In this document: positions 42,335 through 50,886 of the stretch, one piece after another
How positions within the stretch are numbered: position 1 is the stretch's first letter
Layout of the letters: the number at the start of each line of letters is the position of its first letter
DNA from: Blastocatellia bacterium AA13
GTDB lineage: Bacteria > Acidobacteriota > Blastocatellia > UBA7656
Length of the DNA: 64,000 bases
Assembly: GCA_003222245.1 (NCBI GenBank)
Contig: QHVH01000013.1
Coordinates: 62,001 to 126,000 of the forward strand
Direction of reading: 5' to 3'
The notes under the pieces: model-generated
What the model saw: only the letters and a program-made list of their open reading frames with translations
Database searches by the model: none
What the model was told of the DNA's origin: nothing
Program-made: the position numbers and the translations under genes

Positions 42335-44545
42335 CTAAAATTCGAACATCACACTCGCGCGGTAGCTCCGGCCGACGCTGTTGAAGAATCGCTTGAGAAT
42401 CGGTTTGTTTTGCAGCGGGTCCTCATCAAGCTGCGCATCCCTCGGGTTGAAGCGCCCCGTCAGATTGTAAACCCGAAGCCCCACTTTGAATCTGGCAGGA
42501 TGATCGAAGGCGCTGACCGCAAACTCACGATGTACTCCCATATCCAATGAAACAGTTCGCGGCAATCGACCAAAGTCGATCTCGTTCGGAACCTTGTTGT
42601 CCGCATCCACAAAGGCAAACGGAAACCCTGTGTGCACGTCGAGCGCGGGTGTGAAAACGATCTCACCTGGCGCACGCAATTCTCCCCAGGCAAGAAAGCG
42701 GTCTGGAGCTTCCGTGCGAGATCGGGCAAATCGATTTGAAGAGAAAAACAGCTTCTCGAACGTCCCTACGTTCGACGCGAATATATTGACGTCTGTTACC
42801 GAGGAGCTTCGAATATAGGAGAAGTTCGCGGTAGCGCGGCTCGCCGGCCTGAAAACCGCGGTCGCTTCGAACTCGCGTGAACGCGACATCCCCGTGTCGG
42901 ACAGTACAAGCGCGGTTACGTGAGTTGAAGGCTGATCCGGCTTGATCAACATCAGGTTACGGCCGTTGCGCTCTTCGCCCTTGAATCGCAGGATCAACAT
43001 TTTGCCTACCCGCTGATCTACTTCCAGGTTCCATCCGAAAACGTGGCTTGTATTTAAATGCGGCTTGGTCGCTAGGTTATCGAGCACCTTTTCGGCGAGC
43101 GGAATCGACTCATTGAAGAACTGAATTACGCGCTGTCTGCTCTCGATAAATGTGCCGGCGTTCATCGGCTGAATGTCATAGAAGATCCCGATGCCGCCCC
43201 TGATCACCGTGCGTCCGTTCTTCCATGGAAGCAAGGCGAAACCTGCGCGAGGCGCCCATTCGTTCTCGCGTGAGAGCGTAGTCCAGTCGTACTTGAGTCC
43301 GAGCGTGAGCGAGAGTTGTCTCGACGGCGACCACTTATCTTCCACCCATGCGCCTGCTTCGTTCACATCTATGGCTTCGAAGGGAGTGCCGCGAAACGAC
43401 GTTATTGATGTCAACTCGTCCGAATCTTTTCCTCGCAGAATGATCTGACCACCGTAGTGGGATGAATCGAATGCGGATCGTGAATACCCGCCGCCGAAGC
43501 TGATTTGATGCCTTCCCGCGGCATGGCGCTCGCGAAGGCTTGCCGCTTCCTTCCATTCGAAACGCGTACTGGCGCGATGAACCGTGTCGAAGTAATTTCC
43601 CTCAAGTTCTCCCTGTTCGATGAAGAACATCGGGCCGTCGCCGTGCGGCAGAATCCTGAGATGGAGTTTCTTATATGAGAACGACGAATCTAAAATCTCG
43701 CCATGTGCCCCGGCGAATGAATCGGCAACCGATACCTGGCCTCCTTGCATGAGAAAATCCGGCGCCGCTTCGGGGAAGACAAGGCCTGTCATGTTCGCGA
43801 AATCCATGCCCTGCGAGAAGAGCGCGAGCCTCGCGGTTATTGTGTGATGTTTTATCGCCCTGATATCGAAGTGAGTATTCCAGTCATAGCCATGGTAGAT
43901 GGTATCGTTCGAGCCTCCGTCTATGTTCTCCGCCGTGGATCGAGCGAATCTGAACGAGAAAGACTGAAACAGGACTGCTTTTCCACCTGCCAGCGGACCT
44001 GAAAAGTCGAATGAAGGAGAGGCCGACCTCATCCCGCCGAAGGTTTGGTCAACTCGCCTCGCTCCGATTTGCGGCGCGCCCGCGGAGAAGTGCCATCCCG
44101 CCGGGCTTATTCGATCCGAATCCGGAAGCGATACGTAAAATTTGTTCAGCGTTGGAGTGAATTGGTCCGTCGGAATATGCACCGGCTCGGCGCCTTCAAC
44201 AGGAAGCACTCCGGGAAACACGAACGTATCCGTAACGGGATCCTTCGCATTGCTCCCGCTCACGAACGCCGTCTGCAGAGCACGTTGGCCGAAGAGATTG
44301 AACAAGCCATCGCCGCGTACAAGTGAGGGAAGCACCGGAAGAGCCTGCCTCAGCTTCGTAGCCGTCTCCGCCGCGTTCCCTGCCGAAGATTGCGGGACGG
44401 CCGCGGTATTCTTTGTATCGTTGTCGTTTGCAGTATGGTCGTCGGACGACGCGGCAAGCCGCTGAGGTTGTTGAGCAGTAACGACGGCGCATGTAAGTAA
44501 GCTCAGACACACAAGCGGCGCCATAACAAGTTTGAGGCAACGCAT
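42335..44545 (-). CDS. TonB-dependent receptor-like outer-membrane barrel
   Basis: 736 residues with a signal peptide (MRCLKLVMAPLVCLSLLTCA, cleavage after VVTA) and a polar Ser/Thr/Asn-rich linker. From about residue 90 on there are alternating aromatic strands typical of a transmembrane beta-barrel, e.g. LSLTLGLKYDWTTLSRENEW, APRAGFALLPWKNGRTVIRGG and YRASVMFEF, ending in the C-terminal Phe that the BAM machinery recognises. The RVDQTFGGMRSASPSFDFSG part resembles the plug-to-barrel junction of Oar/CarA-like TonB-dependent transporters, but a full plug domain and a carboxypeptidase-like N-terminal domain are not evident. Substrate unknown. It is divergent from the LysR gene with 190 bases between. 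Confidence 0.78.
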   Translation of the reverse strand: MRCLKLVMAPLVCLSLLTCAVVTAQQPQRLAASSDDHTANDNDTKNTAAVPQSSAGNAAETATKLRQALPVLPSLVRGDGLFNLFGQRALQTAFVSGSNAKDPVTDTFVFPGVLPVEGAEPVHIPTDQFTPTLNKFYVSLPDSDRISPAGWHFSAGAPQIGARRVDQTFGGMRSASPSFDFSGPLAGGKAVLFQSFSFRFARSTAENIDGGSNDTIYHGYDWNTHFDIRAIKHHTITARLALFSQGMDFANMTGLVFPEAAPDFLMQGGQVSVADSFAGAHGEILDSSFSYKKLHLRILPHGDGPMFFIEQGELEGNYFDTVHRASTRFEWKEAASLRERHAAGRHQISFGGGYSRSAFDSSHYGGQIILRGKDSDELTSITSFRGTPFEAIDVNEAGAWVEDKWSPSRQLSLTLGLKYDWTTLSRENEWAPRAGFALLPWKNGRTVIRGGIGIFYDIQPMNAGTFIESRQRVIQFFNESIPLAEKVLDNLATKPHLNTSHVFGWNLEVDQRVGKMLILRFKGEERNGRNLMLIKPDQPSTHVTALVLSDTGMSRSREFEATAVFRPASRATANFSYIRSSSVTDVNIFASNVGTFEKLFFSSNRFARSRTEAPDRFLAWGELRAPGEIVFTPALDVHTGFPFAFVDADNKVPNEIDFGRLPRTVSLDMGVHREFAVSAFDHPARFKVGLRVYNLTGRFNPRDAQLDEDPLQNKPILKRFFNSVGRSYRASVMFEF

Positions 44546-44736
44546 TTTGAGGGAGTCCTCCGAGAAATTAGCGAGAGAATGAGAGGGGCAGGAGCCTCCG
44601 GGCCTGTTATATAAGAATTAATTTCACAGGGCCTGAGGAATAATCCGCGCAGAGTGTAAGATGGCTAATGCCCTTTTTCAATACTAATTTTAGTGATATG
44701 TTCCTCGTTGTAATCACACTCTGATTTACTCAAGCT

Positions 44737-45654
44737 ATGCGGCTCGAACTGAATTTGATCGAGGTATTTTGCTGCGTTTATGAAGAACGCAGCTTCTCAA
44801 AAGCGGCGGCGCGATTGAGAGTTTCTCAGCCGACCATAAGCGGCCATATTAAGAATCTCGAGAGTCACGTCGGAACAAAGCTGCTGGACAGGCAGCCTCG
44901 ACTGATCACTCCAACGCGAGCCGGGGAACTGCTCTATAAACATGGCCGCATAATTCTTGACGAGAAGGAGGCCGCGGGCCGGGATCTGAGCAGACTGCTC
45001 GACAGGGTCGAAGGCGACCTCACAATCGCAGCGAGCACGATTCCGGGCGAGTATCTGCTGCCGTCGGCTATCGCGTCGTTCCACAACGCCTATCCATTGG
45101 TCAGGGTCGAGGTCCGAATTTCGGATTCGGCCCGTGTTTGTGAAGAGGTATCAGAGGGGGCCGCCGAAATCGGCTTTGCGGGTGTGCGGCCCGATGCAAT
45201 AGGACTCGAGCTGCATCCGTTTGCCTCCGATGAGCTCGCGCTGGTCGTCCGCAATGATGATCGTTGGCGAGAAGTCAGCTCCATACCCCTCGAAGCTTTG
45301 ATCGAAACCCCGTTCGTAGCGCGCGAGCCGGGATCCGGAACCAGGATCGCCCTCGAAAAAAAAGTCGGGCGTTCGATGGACGCATTCAATATCGTAGGCT
45401 CCTTTGGTTCGACCAACGGCGTAAAAGAGGCGCTGCTCGCCGGCCTTGGAGTGTCAGTGTTGTCTATACTGGCTGTTCGGCAGGAAGTCGAGTCGGGACG
45501 CCTTAAGATCTTGGAGATTAGCGACATCGGTCCAATTCACCGCCAATTTTTTGCAGTCTTGAATAGAAAGCTTGCGGCTTCACCGATCCTGGAGGCGTTT
45601 ATCGACTTCACCTTTCCTAGAAAATCCGGCGATGATGCCGGTATCGCCGTCTGA
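44737..45654 (+). CDS. LysR-family transcriptional regulator
   Basis: 305 residues. The N-terminal winged HTH (about 1-65) has LIEVFCCVYEERSFSKAAAR and LRVSQPTISGHIKNLESHVG, the textbook LysR domain; the rest is the two-lobed co-inducer domain with GDLTIAASTIPGEYLLP, VSEGAAEIGFAG and FNIVGSFGSTNGVKEALLAG. The sensory domain resembles the CysL and selenium-metabolism-associated group, which suits a sulfur role; the sulfur-assimilation operon begins about 1.4 kb downstream on the same strand, beyond the transglutaminase gene. It could equally control the divergent receptor gene, as LysR proteins often do. Confidence 0.9.
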   Translation: MRLELNLIEVFCCVYEERSFSKAAARLRVSQPTISGHIKNLESHVGTKLLDRQPRLITPTRAGELLYKHGRIILDEKEAAGRDLSRLLDRVEGDLTIAASTIPGEYLLPSAIASFHNAYPLVRVEVRISDSARVCEEVSEGAAEIGFAGVRPDAIGLELHPFASDELALVVRNDDRWREVSSIPLEALIETPFVAREPGSGTRIALEKKVGRSMDAFNIVGSFGSTNGVKEALLAGLGVSVLSILAVRQEVESGRLKILEISDIGPIHRQFFAVLNRKLAASPILEAFIDFTFPRKSGDDAGIAV

Positions 45655-45871
45655 CCCCCTTCCCTCGCGTTAACTTATTGCTATGCAGAGCCCGAGATTT
45701 CATAGGAATTAGTTATTGGAATCGCGGGTATTGCAGCAATTAGAATTTCCAATCAGGTCTAATCGATTCCGAAGAACTTAGAAACACATAAAAAAGAGAG
45801 AGATATGTGTCTGCGAGTGCCCTTCTCCAAACGAGTAGGACGCGGTGAATTGCAGCGAAGGAGATGAGATT

Positions 45872-46912
45872 ATGAAGAGCAGAAACAAGGCGGTTGGACT
45901 CGGGTCTATCCTCACTATCATCATTGGGATCGGCTCATCAGCGGCGACCGCGTCCGGAGGCCTAACGCCCTCCGCTGCCGAGCACGCAGCCCGCAGCTTC
46001 GAGTTTTCATACAGGACCGCCATTACGTCCGTGCCCGCGGCGACAAAGCACCTGGAGTTCTGGCTCCCCTATCCGGTCAGCGACGCGAATCAGGAAATTA
46101 TCGACATAAGGGTCGTCAGTCCGACGGCTGCTATGGTGTATAGCGAGCCCAGGTATGGCGACGACGCGCTCTATCTTTCGATCGATAATCCACAACCTCC
46201 GATCAATGTCGAACTGCGGTTCAAGGTGCGCCGCACCGAATACATCAAGAAAGATTTTTCGAACTTGAAGGCCGGTTCGGGGCCGCTTGATCCCGCGGTC
46301 GAACAGTTCTTAAAGCCAGACAAGCTTGTGCCGATCGATGGAAAGGTAACGGAGTGGGCGCGGGAAGTCACAAAAGGCAAACGGACCGATTTGGAGAAGG
46401 CGCGCGCGATCTACGACTACACGGTTTCCACAATGAAGTACGATAAGACCGGCCAAGGGTGGGGGCGTGGAGACATCTACTACGCTTGCGATGCCAAGCG
46501 GGGAAACTGCACCGATTTTCACGCGGTGTTCATCGGCTTCTGCCGGGCTGTCGGTATCCCTGCCCGTTTTGCAATTGGCTTTCCGCTGCCGGACAAGCGC
46601 GGCGAAGGCGAGATCGCAGGCTACCACTGCTGGGCCGAGTTTTATCTCAGAGGCTATGGATGGGTGCCGGTAGATGCAAGCGAGGCGTCGAAACATCCTG
46701 AAAAGAAAGACTACTTCTTTGGAGCGCATGACGAGAACAGGGTTCAATTCTCGTGGGGGCGCGACATCATACTCCGTCCGCGCCAGCACTCGGGTCCGCT
46801 GAACTACTTCATCTATCCGCTTGTCGAAGCCGACGGGAAAACGATTGATACCATAGCGCGCGAATTGAGATTTAAGGATCTATCGGCCGAGGAATCCGCG
46901 AGAGCATTCTGA
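45872..46912 (+). CDS. Secreted transglutaminase-like (papain-fold) protein
   Basis: 346 residues; start at 45872 chosen because a GGAG site lies upstream and a signal peptide follows (MKSRNKAVGLGSILTIIIGI, then GSSAATASG). An N-terminal beta-sandwich (about 30-150; HLEFWLPYPVSDANQEIIDI) precedes a transglutaminase-like core (about 165-290) with the catalytic triad in GNCTDFHAVFIGFCRAVG (Cys), YHCWAEFYL (His) and VPVDASEA (Asp). Bacterial members are cysteine proteases or cross-linking enzymes of the envelope; the natural substrate is unknown. Confidence 0.85.
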   Translation: MKSRNKAVGLGSILTIIIGIGSSAATASGGLTPSAAEHAARSFEFSYRTAITSVPAATKHLEFWLPYPVSDANQEIIDIRVVSPTAAMVYSEPRYGDDALYLSIDNPQPPINVELRFKVRRTEYIKKDFSNLKAGSGPLDPAVEQFLKPDKLVPIDGKVTEWAREVTKGKRTDLEKARAIYDYTVSTMKYDKTGQGWGRGDIYYACDAKRGNCTDFHAVFIGFCRAVGIPARFAIGFPLPDKRGEGEIAGYHCWAEFYLRGYGWVPVDASEASKHPEKKDYFFGAHDENRVQFSWGRDIILRPRQHSGPLNYFIYPLVEADGKTIDTIARELRFKDLSAEESARAF

Positions 46913-47039
46913 TTCGGGCGCGGGTTTCAGCACTCCAAAAGCGTAACACCCATAGAAGGCTGAGGTTATGACTCGACGATGGCGACCGCAACTCAAGGCG
47001 ACTTAAATACAAGTGCATCACTTAGAATTAAGAAAATTC

Positions 47040-47068
47040 TTGACTCATTTTTGGAATCGAGCTATAGT
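47040..47068 (+). promoter_or_regulatory. Strong sigma-70-type promoter of the sulfur operon leader
   Basis: TTGACT (47040-47045) and TATAGT (47063-47068) with an exact 17-base spacer. Transcription would start near 47075 and give a leader of about 240 bases before the SUMT gene, containing the CICC peptide and several hairpins. Confidence 0.7.
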
Positions 47069-47111
47069 CGCGTCCGTTGACAGTAAGACTAATAAGACAC
47101 TAACAAGGGCC

Positions 47112-47204
47112 ATGACCAAGAATAGAAAGCTCAGTTATTGCATCTGTTGTAGCGCGCTTGAAGCGCGCGGATCGGCCCTTAGTGGAAAACGTCAACAGGT
47201 CTAA
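47112..47204 (+). CDS. Cysteine-rich leader peptide of the sulfur-assimilation operon
   Basis: A 30-residue frame starting 37 bases after the predicted transcription start: MTKNRKLSYCICCSALEARG, then SALSGKRQQV. Three of four successive codons at 47139-47150 are Cys (C-I-C-C), then comes a strong hairpin (GCGCGC...GCGCGC near 47152-47168), and the frame ends just before the CCTGAG/CTCAGG stem and a terminator. Cys-rich leader peptides ahead of cysteine genes are a known attenuation device in some bacteria. The ribosome site is weak: AAGGGCC touches the ATG and can pair with GGCCCTT at 47174-47180. Too short to recognise by family; the case rests on position and composition. Confidence 0.6.
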   Translation: MTKNRKLSYCICCSALEARGSALSGKRQQV

Positions 47205-47206
47205 TA

Positions 47207-47269
47207 CCTGAGTCAAATCTCAGGATCGAACCAAACCCACTATCGGCTAAGCCCGGCGGTGGGTTTTTT
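47207..47269 (+). terminator. Attenuator-like hairpins before the SUMT gene
   Basis: First a stem CCTGAG/CTCAGG (47207-47224), then a terminator AAACCCAC (47233-47240)/GTGGGTTT (47259-47266) with an inner CGG/CCG pair and a T-run to 47269. The upstream segment TAGTGG (47180-47185) can pair with CCACTA (47237-47242), which would break the terminator stem, the hallmark of a switchable attenuator. The hairpin could alternatively just end transcription of the transglutaminase gene, but it lies downstream of its own strong promoter. Confidence 0.65.
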
Positions 47270-47316
47270 GATTTTAAGCCTCATATCAGAGGTGGGATTT
47301 TCGAAAGGCGGCAGGG

Positions 47317-48138
47317 ATGAGCGGCAATTCTCCAAAAGCTGGAAAGGTCTACTTGATCGGCGCGGGCCCCGGCGATCCCAAGCTGCTCACTCTGAGAGCC
47401 GTTGAAGCACTCGGCGCAAGCGATGTAATCCTCTACGACTATCTTGTAAATCCCGAAGTCCTCGTCCACGCGAAGCGAGGCGCTGAATTGATAGACGTCG
47501 GCAAGCGCGGCGACCAAGCAGGGATCACTCAATCAGAAATAAACGAATTGCTCGTAGCCCGTGCTCGGGCCGGCGCGACAGTCGCGCGGCTCAAAGGCGG
47601 CGATCCATTCCTGTTCGGACGCGGCGGCGAAGAAGCGGAAGCGCTGGTCGAAGCAGGCCTCGAGTGGGAAGTTGTTCCAGGCATCTCCGCCGGACTTGCG
47701 GTTGCGGCATACGCGGGAATTCCCATAACCCATCGAGATTATTCCTCCAGTGTCACGTTTATTTCAGGACGCCACAAGAACGAATTCGCCTTTGATTCAT
47801 TGCGCGCCGGAAATGACGGGACCCTCGTTGTTTTCATGTGCGCGTCGACGATTTCAAAGATAGCCGGCTCTCTTATAGAAGAAGGCCGCCCTGCCTCCAC
47901 GCCGGTCGCCATCGTGCGTTGGGGAACTTATCAAGAACAGGAAATATTCTCGGGCACGCTTGAGGATCTCGCGATGCTGAGCGAAGGCGAGATCCGAGCC
48001 CGGATACAACCGCCTGCTATAGCCATTATTGGAGATGTAGTCTCACTAAGGTCGAAGCTTAAATGGTTCGGCTCATCATCAGAGGAGCGTTCTCTCGCTT
48101 CATTGGTAGATCCGGCGCTGTCGCTTATGAGCGCCTGA
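47317..48138 (+). CDS. cobA: Uroporphyrinogen-III C-methyltransferase
   Basis: 273 residues with the complete SUMT pattern: KVYLIGAGPGDPKLLTLRAV at the N-terminus, VARLKGGDPFLFGRGGEEAE, the VVPGISAGLAVAAYAGIPIT region, and RWGTYQEQEIFSGTLEDLA near the end. It methylates uroporphyrinogen III twice with S-adenosylmethionine to give precorrin-2, the first step to sirohaem. The product is needed by the siroheme reductase encoded two genes downstream. No dehydrogenase/ferrochelatase domain is fused. It is the first structural gene of the operon, after the attenuator, with GGCGGCAGGG as a possible ribosome site. Confidence 0.95.
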   Translation: MSGNSPKAGKVYLIGAGPGDPKLLTLRAVEALGASDVILYDYLVNPEVLVHAKRGAELIDVGKRGDQAGITQSEINELLVARARAGATVARLKGGDPFLFGRGGEEAEALVEAGLEWEVVPGISAGLAVAAYAGIPITHRDYSSSVTFISGRHKNEFAFDSLRAGNDGTLVVFMCASTISKIAGSLIEEGRPASTPVAIVRWGTYQEQEIFSGTLEDLAMLSEGEIRARIQPPAIAIIGDVVSLRSKLKWFGSSSEERSLASLVDPALSLMSA

Positions 48139-48146
48139 GGTTAGCG

Positions 48147-48941
48147 ATGACACAACCGACATTCTTTCCTGAGACTGCGCCCGATATTGCCGACCACCGT
48201 GTCGAGAGCATTGCGGCTGCTTCGGCCCGCCTTCAATTTGCCGAACCCGAGGAAATCCTGGAATGGGCATTCGATGAATTCGGCGACCGTATTTCTATAG
48301 CAACTGGTTTCGGAGCCGAAGGCATCGCGCTGATCGACATGGCGGTGAAGATCAATGCCAATCCGGACATCTTTTTCCTGGACACCGAGTTTCTATTCCC
48401 TGAGACCTATGAGCTTCGAGACAGGCTCGAACAACGCTACTCCATTCGGATTCGTGCGGTAACCGGAGAGTACTCCGCGGAAGCCCAGGCCAGGCAATTC
48501 GGCGATCGTCTTTGGGAGTCGGATCCGGATCTATGCTGCAGGCTAAGAAAACTCGAGCCGATGAAGGCGGAATTGAACGGTCTTGACGCATGGGTGACCG
48601 CAATTCGGCGCGATCAGAGCGATGCGAGGGCCGCGGCTCAATCCGTCGAATGGGATTCGAAATGGCAGCTAACCAAGATCAATCCCCTGGTGCGCTGGTC
48701 GAGAGACGAGGTGTGGAGTTACATCAGGGCCCGCGAGCTGCCGTATAACCCGCTTCACGATAGAGGCTACCCCAGCATCGGGTGCACTCACTGCACATCC
48801 TCTGTTTCAGGACCGGAGCACGAGCGCGCCGGCCGTTGGCGAGGCCATAAGAAGACCGAGTGCGGGCTGCATGGCAGCGCGCCCGCGCCGGTGATTTCCG
48901 TCCCGCGAGCCGGTGCGAGCGGATCGGAGGATAGAGTTTGA
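48147..48941 (+). CDS. cysH: Phosphoadenylyl/adenylyl-sulfate reductase, 4Fe-4S type
   Basis: 264 residues from MTQPTFF, eight bases after the SUMT gene. PP-loop ATPase-like fold with SIATGFGAEGIALIDMAV, LDTEFLFPETYELRD, AVTGEYSAEAQARQFGD and the Cys pairs LCCRLRKLEP and GCTHCTSSV plus the final ECGLHG, which contains the active-site Cys. The two Cys pairs bind a 4Fe-4S cluster, marking the bacterial/plant APS-reductase subgroup rather than the E. coli PAPS enzyme. It reduces (P)APS to sulfite using thioredoxin. The tail after ECGLHG is a non-conserved stretch. cysD/N or sat genes are not in the window. Confidence 0.93.
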   Translation: MTQPTFFPETAPDIADHRVESIAAASARLQFAEPEEILEWAFDEFGDRISIATGFGAEGIALIDMAVKINANPDIFFLDTEFLFPETYELRDRLEQRYSIRIRAVTGEYSAEAQARQFGDRLWESDPDLCCRLRKLEPMKAELNGLDAWVTAIRRDQSDARAAAQSVEWDSKWQLTKINPLVRWSRDEVWSYIRARELPYNPLHDRGYPSIGCTHCTSSVSGPEHERAGRWRGHKKTECGLHGSAPAPVISVPRAGASGSEDRV

Positions 48942-49101
48942 GTTGATCGATTCAACTTTCGTCGTGCGGCTGCGGGCGCGGTATGGTGTGGTTGTGCTCG
49001 CCTCGGCCATTTCGCTCTAGCCGGCAGCCGCCGACGATGACATTGCAGACAGCCCCTGGTCGAACCGATGTTGAGTAATCTTACGCGGATGCTAATGGAT
49101 A

Positions 49102-50727
49102 TTGAGCGAGGACGCCGTGAATATTGAGCAGATCAAGAAGAACAAAGACGGATTAGACATACTGGGGGACATCTATCGTTATTCGGCGTCCGGGAATCTT
49201 CAGATTGCTCCGGAGGATGAAGCTCTATTCCGATGGTACGGAATCTACACTCAACGTCCGGCGGAAGACGGAATGTTCATGGTTCGTATCAGGGTTCCGG
49301 GCGGCGACCTCTCGCCGAAGCAGGTGAGAGTCGTGGCCGATCTGGCTACGGAGCATGGCCGCGATCTGGTGGACATCACCGTTCGACAGAATTTTCAGCT
49401 TCACTGGGTTCGCGTCGATAGTCTTGCGGATATTTTGGATCGCCTGCGCGAGGTCGGACTCTCGACCACCGAAGCCTGCGGAGACTGCGTTCGCAACATT
49501 CTGAACTGCCCGGTTTCGGGGGTCGATGCCGACGAGCTTTACGATACGACCGCTCTCATACGAGAAGTGAACGATCTCTTTGAAGGAAATCGGGAGTTTT
49601 CTAACCTGCCGCGAAAATTCAAGATCGCTATTACCGGCTGCCCCGTCCACTGCGTCTACCCGGAGATAAACGACATCGGGATTTTTGCTGTCAGGACGGA
49701 AAACGGACAGGCAGCGTTCAGGGCCCGAATCGGCGGTGGGCTATCCACGACTCCGCGCTTCTCGAAAGACCTTGGAGTTCTGATTGAGCCCTCCGATGTA
49801 GTGGAGCTCTGCGCGACCATAGCAGCCGTCTTTCGCGATGAAGGCAACCGGGAGAACCGCAAGAAGGCGCGGCTCAAATTTCTTGTTGAACAATGGGAAA
49901 TACCTCGCTTCCGTGATGAAATCGAGTCACGGCTCGGTCGCAAGCTAAAGCGCGCCCCCGACCCGGATGCCGCGCCCGTTGTCGAACGCGACCGCGCTCA
50001 TTTAGGGGTGAACCGTCAGGCAGTGCCGGGGCTTAGCTATGTCGGACTGTCCGTGCTTGGAGGACGCACGTCAGGCACGGCGCTGAGGCAACTGGCCGAT
50101 CTGGCGACCGAGTACGGAAGCGGCCGGATTCGCACGACCAATACTCAGAACATCATCTTGTTGGACGTGCCGGATGCGAATCTGACTCATCTCGAGCGCG
50201 AGTTGGACCGAACCGGTTTTGATTACAGACCCGGATGGTCGAAGAAGGCGATTATCGCCTGTTCCGGAATCCAGTTCTGCAAACTCGCGCTTGCCGAGAC
50301 CAAGAACCGAGCGGCCGAATTGAACTCGATTCTCGAACAGTCAGGCGGCATGCCCGACGCCGTCAGAATCAGCGTAACCGGCTGCCCGAATTCATGCGGC
50401 CAGCACCATATCTGCGATGTCGGGCTCGAAGGCTCCACAACAACAATCGATGGAGCGAAGCGCGAAACATTTCAAGTATTCCTCGGAGGCGGGGTTGGCG
50501 TTCACGAGACCTTTGGCCGCCGAATCGGGCTCAGAATACCGTCAGAGAATCTTGGAGAGTCCCTGGCCCGTCTCTTTTCAAAATATAAGGAAGAGCGGAG
50601 AGCGACTGAAACATTTCAAGAGTTTTGCCTGCGCCAAAGCAATCAGGAATTGTCTGAAGCGCTGACCGGAATTTCGATCCCGACGCAAAGCGAATTGGTT
50701 TGCGATGCGGCGTCCGCATCGGTGTAG
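49102..50727 (+). CDS. Siroheme-dependent sulfite/nitrite reductase
   Basis: 541 residues; the likely start is the TTG at 49102 (MSEDAVNIEQIKKNKDGLD). It has two ferredoxin-like nitrite/sulfite reductase repeats with TEACGDCVRNILNCPVSG, ITGCPVHCVYPEINDIG, CSGIQFCKLALAETKNR and TGCPNSCGQHHICDVG. The last two hold the four Cys that bind the 4Fe-4S cluster bridging the sirohaem. The reaction is six-electron reduction of sulfite to sulfide or nitrite to ammonia, with ferredoxin as donor. With SUMT and a sulfate-activation reductase in the same run, sulfite reduction is the more likely job. It ends the operon; a strong terminator follows about 110 bases later. Confidence 0.9.
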   Translation: MSEDAVNIEQIKKNKDGLDILGDIYRYSASGNLQIAPEDEALFRWYGIYTQRPAEDGMFMVRIRVPGGDLSPKQVRVVADLATEHGRDLVDITVRQNFQLHWVRVDSLADILDRLREVGLSTTEACGDCVRNILNCPVSGVDADELYDTTALIREVNDLFEGNREFSNLPRKFKIAITGCPVHCVYPEINDIGIFAVRTENGQAAFRARIGGGLSTTPRFSKDLGVLIEPSDVVELCATIAAVFRDEGNRENRKKARLKFLVEQWEIPRFRDEIESRLGRKLKRAPDPDAAPVVERDRAHLGVNRQAVPGLSYVGLSVLGGRTSGTALRQLADLATEYGSGRIRTTNTQNIILLDVPDANLTHLERELDRTGFDYRPGWSKKAIIACSGIQFCKLALAETKNRAAELNSILEQSGGMPDAVRISVTGCPNSCGQHHICDVGLEGSTTTIDGAKRETFQVFLGGGVGVHETFGRRIGLRIPSENLGESLARLFSKYKEERRATETFQEFCLRQSNQELSEALTGISIPTQSELVCDAASASV

Positions 50728-50835
50728 TTCGCTGAAAGGCGGTCAGGCTATTTAATCAGCTTAAGAGATCGAGGAGTGACGGCATCATAATCCTATCCTT
50801 GGTTGCCAGGGCCGTGAGAATACTCCTTGCTACTC

Positions 50836-50871
50836 GGGCGTGAGTATGTCCCAAAGACTCACGCCCTTTTT
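50836..50871. terminator. Rho-independent terminator
   Basis: GGGCGTGAGT (50836-50845) and ACTCACGCCC (50857-50866) form a perfect 10-bp stem with an 11-base loop, followed by TTTTTG. It ends the sulfur operon and lies 16 bases before the stop of the opposing superoxide dismutase gene, so it may serve both. Confidence 0.85.
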
Positions 50872-50886
50872 GTTTCCCCCCTCGTG

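Noticed and set aside
47013-47204. 63-residue version of the leader frame starting upstream of the promoter
   Set aside because: Its start lies before the predicted transcription start; the 30-residue frame from 47112 fits the promoter better.
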